Assembly: GCF_001696455.1 (NCBI RefSeq)
Contig: NZ_MAUJ01000006.1
Location: 124,001-188,000 of the forward strand
Source: Pseudoalteromonas luteoviolacea
Lineage (GTDB): Bacteria > Pseudomonadota > Gammaproteobacteria > Enterobacterales > Alteromonadaceae
Length of the DNA stretch: 64,000 bases
Direction of reading: 5' to 3'
Shown here: piece by piece, positions 36,352 through 45,080 of the stretch
How positions within the stretch are numbered: the first letter of the stretch is position 1
Layout of the letters: every line of letters begins with the position of its first letter
Notes under the pieces: generated by a model
Databases searched by the model: none
What the model was told of the DNA's origin: nothing
What the model saw: only the letters and a program-made list of their open reading frames with translations
Translations under genes and position numbers: made by a program

Positions 36352-36832
36352 GTTTAAACCATTTCAATCTTATATTTGTAAGCCCGTGCATTCGCGTATT
36401 CCCAATAGGCTTACTAGTCCTGTTGGCGACAAAGTCGAATTTGTGCTGTGTGCCGAGTTAAATTTATGCCCTATCATACCAGACTATGCGCATCTGCAAA
36501 CCACCAAAGCGAAAACTGTTCCTATTTAATAAAATATGTACCAGCTAGGCTGTTTGAAAACATTCAAATACTCGCGTCAATTCTAAACATATTACAACAG
36601 AGATATGACGATAATGTTCGATGATTAGCTTAATATGGGGTCTACCAGACCCGACTTCAAGTGTACGGTATTCGCGCTTTGCCAATCCAGTATAATTTTC
36701 AGTAATGTCAGATCTCTATTTATATTGTTCAAAGCGAGATATAATATTGGCGTTCAAAACCACAACAACATGCCCCATTTTATCCGGGCACTTTTAAATT
36801 TCCATATCATGTGTTTTAAAGAGAGGGCAGCC
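36352..36832. other. Divergent intergenic region between secA and dciA
   Basis: This 481-bp stretch holds no supported gene. It contains the secA promoter (36473-36500), a 6-bp-arm inverted repeat GGGTCT ACC AGACCC at 36638-36652 without a T-run, and an AT-rich segment with TATAAT near 36753 that could serve dciA. No SecM-like arrest peptide frame was found upstream of secA. Confidence 0.55.
36473..36500 (-). promoter_or_regulatory. Predicted secA promoter
   Basis: On the minus strand TTTGCA (36500-36495) and TATGAT (36478-36473) are 16 bases apart. TGG directly before the -10 makes it an extended -10 element. The secA ATG is about 120 bases downstream. Confidence 0.6.
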
Positions 36833-37312
36833 ATGGCAAAAAACCGATTTAATCCAAAGCCTTTGTCAGAACTCGCACCGAAATGGTCAGATAAATTGTC
36901 TAACTATGTAGAGAAAGCACAAAATATCAACTCGCTACAAGGCCCCTTAGAGCAAGCGCTGGGACCAATATTAAGCAAGAAATGCCGGGTGGCAAATTAT
37001 TCAGACGGTACCTTATTTATCGAGGCTGCTTCAGCCACGTTAGCCACTCGATTAGGCTATTTAAAAATGGAAATTTTATCTGCATTCAGGCAGTCAGGTT
37101 TGCATGACTGTGGCCAAATAAAAATTACGTCAAACCCAGAAGCTCAACAACGCTTACAACAACCAACTCAGAACACAGTCTCTGCCAAGCGTCGTGATGG
37201 ATTAAGTCAAGCCACTGCCAGCCAACTGTCGCAGCTAGCTGAAAATGCACCACCAGGACTAAAAGAGAAATTGTTAAAACTTGCAAGTCATAATCGAGAT
37301 AAGAAAAGCTGA
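36833..37312 (+). CDS. dciA: DciA-type replicative helicase loader (DUF721)
   Basis: A 159-aa protein. The ATG at 36833 has GAGAGGG before it; the longer open frame from 36635 includes the promoter region and has no conserved features. The N-terminal half has the DUF721 KH-like pattern: LEQALGPILSKKCRVANYSDGTLFIEAASATLATRL, with L/I-rich core and LKMEILSAF. The C-terminal third is polar and low-complexity, which fits DciA. DciA binds DnaB helicase and is the common bacterial loader replaced by DnaC in enterobacteria. It is the only plus-strand gene in this section and converges on lpxC through a shared terminator. Confidence 0.85.
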   Translation: MAKNRFNPKPLSELAPKWSDKLSNYVEKAQNINSLQGPLEQALGPILSKKCRVANYSDGTLFIEAASATLATRLGYLKMEILSAFRQSGLHDCGQIKITSNPEAQQRLQQPTQNTVSAKRRDGLSQATASQLSQLAENAPPGLKEKLLKLASHNRDKKS

Positions 37313-37331
37313 AATAACTGAGGTTTGAAAC

Positions 37332-37361
37332 AAAAAAATGACGCTATCGCGTCATTTTTTT
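37332..37361. terminator. Bidirectional terminator between dciA and lpxC
   Basis: ATGACGC/GCGTCAT with a TATC loop, extended by A and T runs on each side. It serves the convergent dciA (+) and lpxC (-), with the lpxC stop codon touching the T-run. Confidence 0.92.
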
Positions 37362-38283
37362 ACCCTGCAGAGAGTTGCTGACCAGCTTCTAATCCTGGTG
37401 CAGGCATTGTTACTGGTTCATCAAATGTGACCCACTCCCATGCATTTTCATTCGCCATAATTTCACGCAGCAATTTGTTATTTAAGCCATGTCCTGACTT
37501 GTAACAAGTTACTTTGCCCAGAATGTTATAGCCAGTCATAAATAGGTCACCGACGCAATCAAGGATTTTGTGCTTTACAAACTCATCCTTATATCTCAAA
37601 CCGTTTGGATTAAGTACCTTAAAGTCATCAAGTACTACAGCATTGTCCATACTTCCACCAAGTGCCAAGTTATTAGCATGCATATACTCAATGTCTTTCA
37701 TAAAACCAAAAGTACGTGCTCTACTGATCTCTTGGGTGAAGCTTTGTGCTGTGATATCCAGTCCAATGCGTTGGCGACTGGCGTTGATAGCGGGGTGATC
37801 AAAAGCAATTTCAAAATCGATATGAAAACCATCATATGGCTCGATTTCAGCCCACTTGTCACCATCTTCAACACGTACCTTCTCTTTAATACGGATGAAG
37901 CGTTTGGCGACATTCAATTCTGCAATGCCACCTTTCTGGAGTAAATAAATAAATGGTAATGCACTACCATCCATTATAGGTACTTCAGCGCTATCAAGCT
38001 CAACAATCAAGTTGTCTATACCTAAAGCCGCAACAGCCGCAATCAAATGCTCTGTTGTCGATAAGCGAACACCATCTTTATTGGTCAAACAAGTACATAA
38101 TTGCGTATCACCCACAGCTTCAGGGGTTGTCTCGAAATCGACAACAGGGTCTAGATCTACGCGACGAAATACCACACCGGTATTTGCGCTCGCAGGTCGG
38201 AGAGTGATCGTGACCTTTTCACCTTTGTGTAAACCTACACCTGTGGCTTTAACAACTTCTGCAATTGTACGTTGTTTAATCAT
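37360..38283 (-). CDS. lpxC: UDP-3-O-acyl-N-acetylglucosamine deacetylase LpxC
   Basis: A 307-aa zinc deacetylase, the committed step of lipid A synthesis. The start MIKQRTIAEVVKATGVGLH is conserved; a GTG at 38295 is in frame but unneeded. Zinc-site and catalytic residues are visible: STTEHLIAA near 75-80 with a conserved His, SRARTFGF near 190, FVKHKILDCVGDLFMTG near 232-245 with H and D ligands, and YKSGHGLNNKLL near 265 with the catalytic His. It follows ftsZ as in E. coli, and a separate promoter lies in the gap. Confidence 0.97.
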   Translation of the reverse strand: MIKQRTIAEVVKATGVGLHKGEKVTITLRPASANTGVVFRRVDLDPVVDFETTPEAVGDTQLCTCLTNKDGVRLSTTEHLIAAVAALGIDNLIVELDSAEVPIMDGSALPFIYLLQKGGIAELNVAKRFIRIKEKVRVEDGDKWAEIEPYDGFHIDFEIAFDHPAINASRQRIGLDITAQSFTQEISRARTFGFMKDIEYMHANNLALGGSMDNAVVLDDFKVLNPNGLRYKDEFVKHKILDCVGDLFMTGYNILGKVTCYKSGHGLNNKLLREIMANENAWEWVTFDEPVTMPAPGLEAGQQLSAG

Positions 38284-38316
38284 ATATTCGCCCACTTTAA
38301 GTTACATAGACCGCGG

Positions 38317-38345
38317 AGTGTATCATAAATTGTGCACCCTGCCAA
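38317..38345 (-). promoter_or_regulatory. Predicted lpxC promoter
   Basis: On the minus strand TTGGCA (38345-38340) and TACACT (38322-38317) are separated by 17 bases in the ftsZ-lpxC gap. The ATG is 34 bases downstream of the -10. This allows lpxC expression independent of ftsZ. Confidence 0.7.
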
Positions 38346-38378
38346 TTGTCTATTTTTCATTCTGGTATGACAACTTTC

Positions 38379-39632
38379 TTAATCTGACTGCTTTCTAAGA
38401 AAAGCAGGGATGTCAAAATAGTCGCCCTTTTCTTTGTCACCAGCATCTTTTACAGCACCATCAGACTCTTTCGGTGGTTTAACACCTTGCTCTCCTGCGA
38501 TGCTCGAGCCAGTCTCTTTACCGCCAGAAGTTTCCAACGGTTTATTACCTGCGCCGCCAAAGCTTGGGATTGTTTCTTCACTCACAAACCCAGGTCCATT
38601 AGTGCCTGTGCCAGTACCAACCTGACCCGAAAAGCCTTGAAGACCATTATCAACAATACCAAACTGTGGTTTACGCTCACCACCAAGTCCCGTTGCAACA
38701 ACAGTCACTCTCAGTTCATCGCTCATTTCAGGGTCGATGACAGCACCCACAACGACCGTCGCATTTTCTGACGCTAAGGCTTTCACATGGTTACCAACAA
38801 CTTCAAATTCTTCGATGGTAATATCCATACCTGCTGTGATATTAACCAAAATGCCTTTTGCACCAGTCAAATCGACATCTTCAAGTAGCGGGCTTGAAAT
38901 CGCAGCTTCAGCCGCCTCTTGAGCGCGGTCTGGACCAGACGCAGCAGCCGTGCCCATCATGGCAGTGCCCATTGCCGACATCACAGTTCTTACATCAGCA
39001 AAGTCCACGTTAATTAAACCTGAACGTGTGATTAGCTCTGCGATACCTTGTACAGCACCGTATAGCACATCATTTGCTTTAGCGAAGGCATCTAATAATG
39101 TAGTACCTTTACCTAAAACCTTCAGTAACTTGTTGTTAGGAATTGTAATAAGTGAGTCTACAATTTCAGACAATTCGCCGATGCCATGATCCGCTGCCGC
39201 CATACGCTTCTTGCCTTCTAAATCGAAAGGACGCGTCACAACAGCTACGGTCAAAATACCTAACTCTTTCGCTACACGAGCAACCACAGGCGCGGCGCCA
39301 GTACCTGTACCACCGCCCATACCTGCAGCGATGAAAACCATATCCGCACCTTCTAGGCTGGCTTTAATCGTTTCAACATCCTCTTCCGCAGCTTTCTTGC
39401 CGACTTCAGGATTTGCACCTGCACCTAGGCCTTGGGTAATTTGCGTGCCTAATTGTACTGTTACATCAGCTGACGATTTTCTTAACGCCTGTGCATCTGT
39501 GTTGGCAACAATGAATCGCACACCTTCTATTTCTTGTTTTACCATGTGCTCGACAGCGTTGCCTCCACCGCCGCCAACACCAATTACTTTAATTACGGCC
39601 TCTTCGCCGTGTTGTTCCATAATATCAAACAT
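38379..39632 (-). CDS. ftsZ: Cell division GTPase FtsZ
   Basis: About 417 aa. The tubulin-like GTPase that forms the Z ring. The N-terminal VIGVGGGGGNAV and the tubulin signature GGGTGTGAAPV near 105 bind GTP. NVDFADVRTVMS and the T7-loop region near 205-215 support polymerisation and hydrolysis. After the core, a Gly/Pro/Ser-rich linker (about 320-400) ends in the conserved tail YFDIPAFLRKQ that binds FtsA and ZipA. The ATG at 39632 follows GGAG at good spacing, so the GTG at 39638 is less likely. It is 21 bases downstream of ftsA. Confidence 0.98.
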   Translation of the reverse strand: MFDIMEQHGEEAVIKVIGVGGGGGNAVEHMVKQEIEGVRFIVANTDAQALRKSSADVTVQLGTQITQGLGAGANPEVGKKAAEEDVETIKASLEGADMVFIAAGMGGGTGTGAAPVVARVAKELGILTVAVVTRPFDLEGKKRMAAADHGIGELSEIVDSLITIPNNKLLKVLGKGTTLLDAFAKANDVLYGAVQGIAELITRSGLINVDFADVRTVMSAMGTAMMGTAAASGPDRAQEAAEAAISSPLLEDVDLTGAKGILVNITAGMDITIEEFEVVGNHVKALASENATVVVGAVIDPEMSDELRVTVVATGLGGERKPQFGIVDNGLQGFSGQVGTGTGTNGPGFVSEETIPSFGGAGNKPLETSGGKETGSSIAGEQGVKPPKESDGAVKDAGDKEKGDYFDIPAFLRKQSD

Positions 39633-39653
39633 CTTCACTCTCCGACTTGAGCT

Positions 39654-40886
39654 TTAAAACTCACCTTGGAACCATTTAGTTACTCGGCTCCACCAACCTT
39701 CTTCGGCATCAACTTTCGCCTTTTGTGCATTCTTGGCTTGCAGCGTTCGGCCGTATTGTAACAAACCTACCGCTGTTGCATATGCCGGATCATCAACATA
39801 ATCTGTTAATCCTGTGATCCCAACAGGGTTTCCTATCCTTACAGGCATTTGGAAAATGTCTTCAGCCACCTCCAAAGCCCCTTTCATTTTGGCGCTGCCA
39901 CCTGTTAAAACAACACCAGCCGCTATCTGATCCTCAAAACCAGAACGGCGAATTTCTTCTTGAACAAGTTCAAATAATTCTCTGAATCTGGGCTCTACAA
40001 CCTCAGATAAAGTATGCCTAGACATAATTCTTGAGGGACGACCACCGACACTTGGTACTTCAATTGTCTCCTCAGCACTGGCCATTTGGCTACTTGCAAA
40101 CGCGTATTGTACCTTCAAAGACTCTGCATGTGAGATAGGTGTTCTAAATATTTTTGCTATGTCACCTGTTACTTGGTTGCCAGCAACTGGAATTACCGCA
40201 GTATGACGCAATGCACCATTTACGTAGATCGCGATATCCATAGTGCCGCCCCCCAGGTCGACAACCGCAACCCCGAGCTCTTTCTCATCTTCAGTCAGCA
40301 CGGAATAACAAGAAGCCAGTGCTGTAAAGGTAAGCTGATCGACATCTAGACCACAACGTTCAACACACTTCTCTATATTTTTTGCCATATCGTTCGAACA
40401 AGTGATGATATGCGCTTTGGCTTCCATTCTTACACCGCTCATTCCAAGCGGATTTTTTATCCCCTCTTGCATGTCAATGCTGTATTCTTGTGGCAAAGAG
40501 TGTAGCATTTTTCGCTCTGCTGAAATCGGCACAGAACGTGCGATATGGATCACGTTTGCAATGTCATCATCCGTAACCTCAGCATTATTTATAGCGACTA
40601 CACCACTTTCGTTTTGGCACTGAATATGTTTGCCTGAAATACCTAAATACACAGAGCTAATACGACAATCAGCCATTAGTTCTGCTTCATCTATCGCGCG
40701 TTTAATCGAGTCAGATACCAAGTTGAGGTCGTTTACGCCACCTTTGTCCATACCGTGCGCTACTTGGTTGCCAACGCCAACAATACTTAACTGATTATCT
40801 GGTGTGATCTCACCCACAGTAGCAACAACTTTCGCTGTTCCCACATCTAGCCCTATCACTAAGTTTCTTTCTGCTGACTTGGTCAT
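39654..40886 (-). CDS. ftsA: Cell division protein FtsA
   Basis: A 410-aa actin-like ATPase that tethers FtsZ to the membrane. Phosphate-1 motif VIGLDVGTAKV at residues 10-20, phosphate-2 VVDLGGGTMDIA near 208-219 and the adenosine motif VVLTGGSAKMKG near 340. A C-terminal amphipathic helix (WWSRVTKWFQGEF) is the membrane-targeting sequence. The start overlaps the ftsQ stop by 4 bases (ATGA), implying coupled translation. Length is slightly below that of E. coli FtsA (420 aa). Confidence 0.97.
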   Translation of the reverse strand: MTKSAERNLVIGLDVGTAKVVATVGEITPDNQLSIVGVGNQVAHGMDKGGVNDLNLVSDSIKRAIDEAELMADCRISSVYLGISGKHIQCQNESGVVAINNAEVTDDDIANVIHIARSVPISAERKMLHSLPQEYSIDMQEGIKNPLGMSGVRMEAKAHIITCSNDMAKNIEKCVERCGLDVDQLTFTALASCYSVLTEDEKELGVAVVDLGGGTMDIAIYVNGALRHTAVIPVAGNQVTGDIAKIFRTPISHAESLKVQYAFASSQMASAEETIEVPSVGGRPSRIMSRHTLSEVVEPRFRELFELVQEEIRRSGFEDQIAAGVVLTGGSAKMKGALEVAEDIFQMPVRIGNPVGITGLTDYVDDPAYATAVGLLQYGRTLQAKNAQKAKVDAEEGWWSRVTKWFQGEF

Positions 40887-41662
40887 GCTTTACTCTTTTC
40901 ATTATGTTCTTGTGTCTGGGGGTATCTCCAACTTACCGCCAGCCCTGTATCATATCGCAAATCGATCACATCGAGCAGAGCCCCTTCTGGGCGTTGTAAC
41001 AATGGATATACATCGATGAACCGTTGCACTCTTTTGGCTTTTTCTTCTCTACCCAAATTAAGCTTGATGCCATTTTTCAACCACAGTTGCCAAGCAAACC
41101 GCTCAGACAAAGCTAAACTGGTTAATTCAAATGAATTGACAGCCAGCATCTCCTTCAACTGCAAAAAAGTTTCCCAAGCTTCTTTCTCACTTCCTTCAGG
41201 GCCATACAACTGCGGAAGCCCCTCCGGTAATTTATTACTACTCGCCTGAAAAATAACGCCACTTTCATTTAGCAGCGAATCACTGTTCCAAAACGCCACA
41301 GGAGTATGCTCTGTGACATAAATTTGTATCGTATCTGGCCATTGCTTGCGCACTGAGACAGAGGCAACCCACGGCAAGGATTTAACCGAGGCCTGAACCG
41401 CTTTCACATCCAACTTAAAGAAGCTTCTCAAGTCAGCTTCACTAATAGCATCTACAATTGCTTGCTCGCTGGTGTAATACGGCTCTCCAAGCACTGTTAG
41501 GGTTTTAATTTGCGCATCGCGATGTTCAACTAGCCAATCACTCACCCAATAAAAGCTGCGAGATAACACCAGCAAAACACACAGAAAAAAGCCCATACCA
41601 AGCACAATGGACCAGTTTAAGGTCCTTAAATGTATGATGGCTTTTCGCAAATTTTGTCGCAT
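40883..41662 (-). CDS. ftsQ: Cell division protein FtsQ
   Basis: A 259-aa bitopic protein of the FtsQLB divisome complex. A short cytoplasmic N-terminus, one membrane segment near residues 18-37, then a periplasmic POTRA domain beginning IKTLTVLGEPYYTSEQAIVDAI, and the FtsQ beta domain with SVRKQWPDTIQIYVTEHTPVAFWN. These motifs are well conserved. It lies between ddlB and ftsA, the normal order, and starts one base after the ddlB stop codon. Length is near the usual 250-280. Confidence 0.95.
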   Translation of the reverse strand: MRQNLRKAIIHLRTLNWSIVLGMGFFLCVLLVLSRSFYWVSDWLVEHRDAQIKTLTVLGEPYYTSEQAIVDAISEADLRSFFKLDVKAVQASVKSLPWVASVSVRKQWPDTIQIYVTEHTPVAFWNSDSLLNESGVIFQASSNKLPEGLPQLYGPEGSEKEAWETFLQLKEMLAVNSFELTSLALSERFAWQLWLKNGIKLNLGREEKAKRVQRFIDVYPLLQRPEGALLDVIDLRYDTGLAVSWRYPQTQEHNEKSKA

Positions 41663-41663
41663 C

Positions 41664-42572
41664 TTAAACGGTTTGCTCCAAAATACGAATAACTAACTGG
41701 TCAAATGTCATCCCTTCTACTTTTGCAGCTTTAGGTACTAACGAAGTCTCCGTCATACCAGGCACCGTATTGACCTCAAGCAGATAAAATTGACCATTGG
41801 CATCTTGCATTGCATCCACTCGGCCCCAACCCGTTGCGCCCACCAGCTCAAACGCATGACTTGCCATCACTTGTAACTGCTCTGTAAACGCCAAGCTTAT
41901 ATCGGCCGGACAAATATACTCGGTGGTATGCTCTTTATATTTGGCCTCATAGTCGTAAAAACCGCGTGGTGTGCGCATCTCAATGACAGGTAAAGCCTTA
42001 CCGTCTAATACTGCTACGGTAAATTCACGACCTTCTATCCACTGCTCGACGAGCACCTGATTATCGAATTTAAAGGCGTTATTTAGTGCTTCCGTCAGAG
42101 CCGCCTCATCATCGGCTCTGGCCATTCCAACACTTGAGCCCTCATGACTAGGCTTAACCATGACAGAACCCAATTCTTGAATGATGGCTTTTGCGTCAAA
42201 TCCACTTTGCCCGTCGACAACCGCGTATTTAGCTGTACTCAATTTGGCTGACTGGAATAGGTGCTTACATCTTATTTTGTCCATAGCGAGGGCGCTGCCT
42301 AATACGCCACTGCCCGTGTAGGGTATCCCCATAAATTCCAGCGCGCCTTGCACGGTGCCATCTTCACCACCGCGACCATGTAAAGCAATAAATACTCTGT
42401 CGATACCCAGAGTTTTCAATTCCCAGATATTGCGCTGAGCCGGGTCAAAAGCAATGGCATTGACCCCCTCACGCTTAAGTGCATCAAGCACTGCTTCACC
42501 CGAAGCTAATGAAACTTCTCTCTCGGCTGAGCTACCACCAAGTAGAACGGCTACTTTACCAAATTCGTTCAT
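41664..42572 (-). CDS. ddlB: D-alanine--D-alanine ligase
   Basis: A 302-aa ATP-grasp ligase making the D-Ala-D-Ala dipeptide for peptidoglycan. The start has KVAVLLGGSSAEREVSLASG. Then come HGRGGEDGTVQGALE near 65-80, YTGSGVLGSALAMDK, VKPSHEGSSVGM near 140, EGREFTVAVLDG and the C-terminal LLEVNTVPGMTETSLVP with metal-binding E and N. Length matches DdlB. It overlaps murC by 4 bases and precedes ftsQ, as in the E. coli dcw cluster. Confidence 0.97.
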   Translation of the reverse strand: MNEFGKVAVLLGGSSAEREVSLASGEAVLDALKREGVNAIAFDPAQRNIWELKTLGIDRVFIALHGRGGEDGTVQGALEFMGIPYTGSGVLGSALAMDKIRCKHLFQSAKLSTAKYAVVDGQSGFDAKAIIQELGSVMVKPSHEGSSVGMARADDEAALTEALNNAFKFDNQVLVEQWIEGREFTVAVLDGKALPVIEMRTPRGFYDYEAKYKEHTTEYICPADISLAFTEQLQVMASHAFELVGATGWGRVDAMQDANGQFYLLEVNTVPGMTETSLVPKAAKVEGMTFDQLVIRILEQTV

Positions 42573-44005
42573 AAACTTTCTGACCTCAGCTTTTCTTTCG
42601 ATAGCTCCGTCGCGGCTAATTTTTTCACTATTTGTCCTATGTTCCCTGCGCCTTGTGTGATAACTAAATCGTTATCTTGAATTACATCAGCAAGCACATG
42701 AAATAGATCGCCATGATCGGCGATATGTATAGGCTCAACGCCTCTCTGCCTTAGACTACGGCACAAGGCTTTACTATCTGCACCAACAATCGGGCTTTCA
42801 CCTGCACTATATACATCTAAAAGAATCAGTTGATCCACCTCTGACAGTACTTTGACAAACTCTTCGTACAAATCTCTCGTTCTTGTATATCTGTGAGGTT
42901 GATACAACATAACCAAGCGCTTATCAGGCCAGCCAGCTCGCGCCGCTTGGATAGTCACGGCAACCTCCGATGGGTGGTGCCCATAGTCATCAACTAACAT
43001 GGTAGAACTACCATCATGGCTAAAGGTGCCATAATGCTGGAAACGACGGCCTATACCTGCGAAATCTTGTAAGGCATTTTGAATGGCAATGGTTTCGATC
43101 TCATGATCTTTTGCAATTGCAATTGCAGCAGTTGCATTAAGCGCATTGTGCTTACCTGGCATGTTGAGCTGAATATCCATACTCGTGCCAGATTTATGCA
43201 ACACTGTAAAACGACAGCTGCCCACCTCTTGAACATAGTCAGTCATACGATAATCAGCATCTTCACTCTCACCGTACGTAATCGTAGGTCTAGCAAAACG
43301 TGGTAACAGCTCACGTACCACAGGTGAGTCGATGCACACCACTGCCAAGCCATAAAACGGCAAGTTATGGATAAACTCGATATACGTGTCTTTGAGCTTC
43401 TCAAAGTCGCCGCCATATGTATCCATATGGTCTGCTTCAATGTTGGTGATGACAGAAGCCATTGGTTGAAGGTGTAAAAATGAGGCATCGCTCTCATCCG
43501 CTTCAGCAATCAGTACATCACTCGTGCCAACTTTTGCATTGCTCCCCGCGCTATTCAGTAATCCACCGATAATAAACGTCGGATCAAGCTTTGCCTCTGC
43601 GAAAATACTCGCAATCAAGCTTGTTGTGGTCGTTTTCCCATGGGTGCCTGCAACGGCAATTCCATGTCTAAAGCGCATTAATTCAGCTAGCATTTCTGCA
43701 CGCCTAACAACCGGCGTGCGCGCTTGCTTGGCTGCAATGATTTCAGGGTTCGTTGTATCAATTGCACTAGACACGACCACAACGTCTGCATCTTTGACAT
43801 TGTTGGCATCATGGCCGATAAATATTTCTGCCCCCACTTTCAGTAGCCTTTGTGTCATGGCATTTTGGGCAATGTCAGAACCTGTGATTCGATAACCTTC
43901 ATACGCCAAGACCTCTGCAATGCCGCCCATACCGGCACCACCAATTCCAATAAAGTGAATGGTGTTAATTCGTCTCATTGCTCGGCGATACTTATTTTCT
44001 TTCAC
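42569..44005 (-). CDS. murC: UDP-N-acetylmuramate--L-alanine ligase MurC
   Basis: A 478-aa Mur ligase adding L-Ala to UDP-MurNAc. The N-terminal IHFIGIGGAGMGGIAEVL is MurC-specific; the P-loop VAGTHGKTTTTSLIA is near 118. Central EADESDASFLHL and C-terminal LYQPHRYTRTRDL follow. The GTG at 44005 overlaps murG by 14 bases; an ATG at 43978 (MRRINTIHF) is a possible alternative, though E. coli MurC also has residues before this point. It lies between murG and ddlB as usual. Confidence 0.96.
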   Translation of the reverse strand: MKENKYRRAMRRINTIHFIGIGGAGMGGIAEVLAYEGYRITGSDIAQNAMTQRLLKVGAEIFIGHDANNVKDADVVVVSSAIDTTNPEIIAAKQARTPVVRRAEMLAELMRFRHGIAVAGTHGKTTTTSLIASIFAEAKLDPTFIIGGLLNSAGSNAKVGTSDVLIAEADESDASFLHLQPMASVITNIEADHMDTYGGDFEKLKDTYIEFIHNLPFYGLAVVCIDSPVVRELLPRFARPTITYGESEDADYRMTDYVQEVGSCRFTVLHKSGTSMDIQLNMPGKHNALNATAAIAIAKDHEIETIAIQNALQDFAGIGRRFQHYGTFSHDGSSTMLVDDYGHHPSEVAVTIQAARAGWPDKRLVMLYQPHRYTRTRDLYEEFVKVLSEVDQLILLDVYSAGESPIVGADSKALCRSLRQRGVEPIHIADHGDLFHVLADVIQDNDLVITQGAGNIGQIVKKLAATELSKEKLRSESL

Positions 44006-45080
44006 AATCTTCTCTTCGACTTGTCATTTCTTTAATAATTTCTACAACTGTGCTCGTTGCTGACAATTGAGCACACGACTTTGCTTTTTGTGATTTTGCT
44101 TCAATGCGTGAAGGTTCACATAAATACGGTTCAAGTAAATTGACCATATTTGGTTCATTTAATTCAGTCTGAGGCACCAACAGCGCTGCACCTTCATCCA
44201 CCAAGGTGCTGGCGTTTTGCGTTTGGTGATCATCCACAGCATGTGGCAGTGGTACAAAAACAGCCATTTTACCTGCCGCTGCGACTTCACTCACTGTAAG
44301 CGCTCCAGCACGGCAAATAATGATATCAGCCCAATCATAGGCTTGGTCCATATTTTCGATAAACTCATCCACATTATATGTGAATTGACTATCCCTATAG
44401 CGTGTTGCTACATCCTGTTCATTGCCTCGGCCACTTTGATGCCAAACAGATAGCTCACAATGCTTGCGCTTATGCAACGTATTAAAAATAGTGGGTAACG
44501 TATCGTTCAGTACCTTGGCACCTAATGAACCACCGACAACAAGAAAGTTGATATTCTGCGCTATGGTCTTAGGCTGAATTTGCGTTACAGAGTCGCGGAT
44601 CGGATTTCCCACAACATCACAGCGAGCTTCTGGAAATGCGCCTTTAAATGCACATAAAACACGACTTGCAAACTTCGCCAACATTTTATTACTAAAACCG
44701 GCTACCGCATTTTGTTCATGGATAACGAGCGGTACACCAAGCAGCTTTGCAGCAACTCCTACAGGGCCTGTTACATACCCCCCCATCGTTAATACCACGT
44801 CGGGTTTATGCTTTTTCAAGATATGCTTGGCGGCAATAATGGCTTTAAAAACCATCAATGGCGCTTGTAAAAGCCTTTTAACTCCATTCCCTCTCAAACC
44901 TTTTACTGTAATAAAATCAATATCGAAGCCATGTTTAGGCACAACCTGTGCTTCCATCCTGTCTTCAGTGCCAACCCAAGAAACTTCCCAGCCCGCATCT
45001 TTTAACTGTTGGGCTACTGCAATCCCCGGGAAAATATGTCCCCCAGTGCCACCAGCAGCAACTAATATTCGTTTTGTCAT
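43992..45080 (-). CDS. murG: Lipid II synthase MurG (GlcNAc transferase)
   Basis: A 362-aa GT-B enzyme on the inner face of the membrane, adding GlcNAc to lipid I to make lipid II. The two glycine loops are AAGGTGGHIFPGIAVA at the start and VVGGSLGAKVLND near 190. LTMGGYVTGPVG near 97 and HEQNAVAGFSNKM near 123 are conserved. The donor site lies in ADIIICRAGALTVSEVAAAGK near 260-280. The ATG at 45080 overlaps the ftsW stop by 4 bases. Assignment is secure. Confidence 0.97.
   Translation of the reverse strand: MTKRILVAAGGTGGHIFPGIAVAQQLKDAGWEVSWVGTEDRMEAQVVPKHGFDIDFITVKGLRGNGVKRLLQAPLMVFKAIIAAKHILKKHKPDVVLTMGGYVTGPVGVAAKLLGVPLVIHEQNAVAGFSNKMLAKFASRVLCAFKGAFPEARCDVVGNPIRDSVTQIQPKTIAQNINFLVVGGSLGAKVLNDTLPTIFNTLHKRKHCELSVWHQSGRGNEQDVATRYRDSQFTYNVDEFIENMDQAYDWADIIICRAGALTVSEVAAAGKMAVFVPLPHAVDDHQTQNASTLVDEGAALLVPQTELNEPNMVNLLEPYLCEPSRIEAKSQKAKSCAQLSATSTVVEIIKEMTSRREDCERK

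Noticed and set aside
36242..36529. Plus-strand frame of 95 codons overlapping the secA start
   Set aside because: It overlaps the secA 5' end and the secA promoter, and shows no recognisable protein pattern.
36635..36832. N-terminal extension of dciA from 36635
   Set aside because: It covers an inverted repeat and the promoter region. The ATG at 36833 has a better ribosome site and starts the conserved protein.
39211..39657. Plus-strand frame of 148 codons opposite ftsZ
   Set aside because: A shadow of the ftsZ coding strand; the composition is that of an antisense frame.
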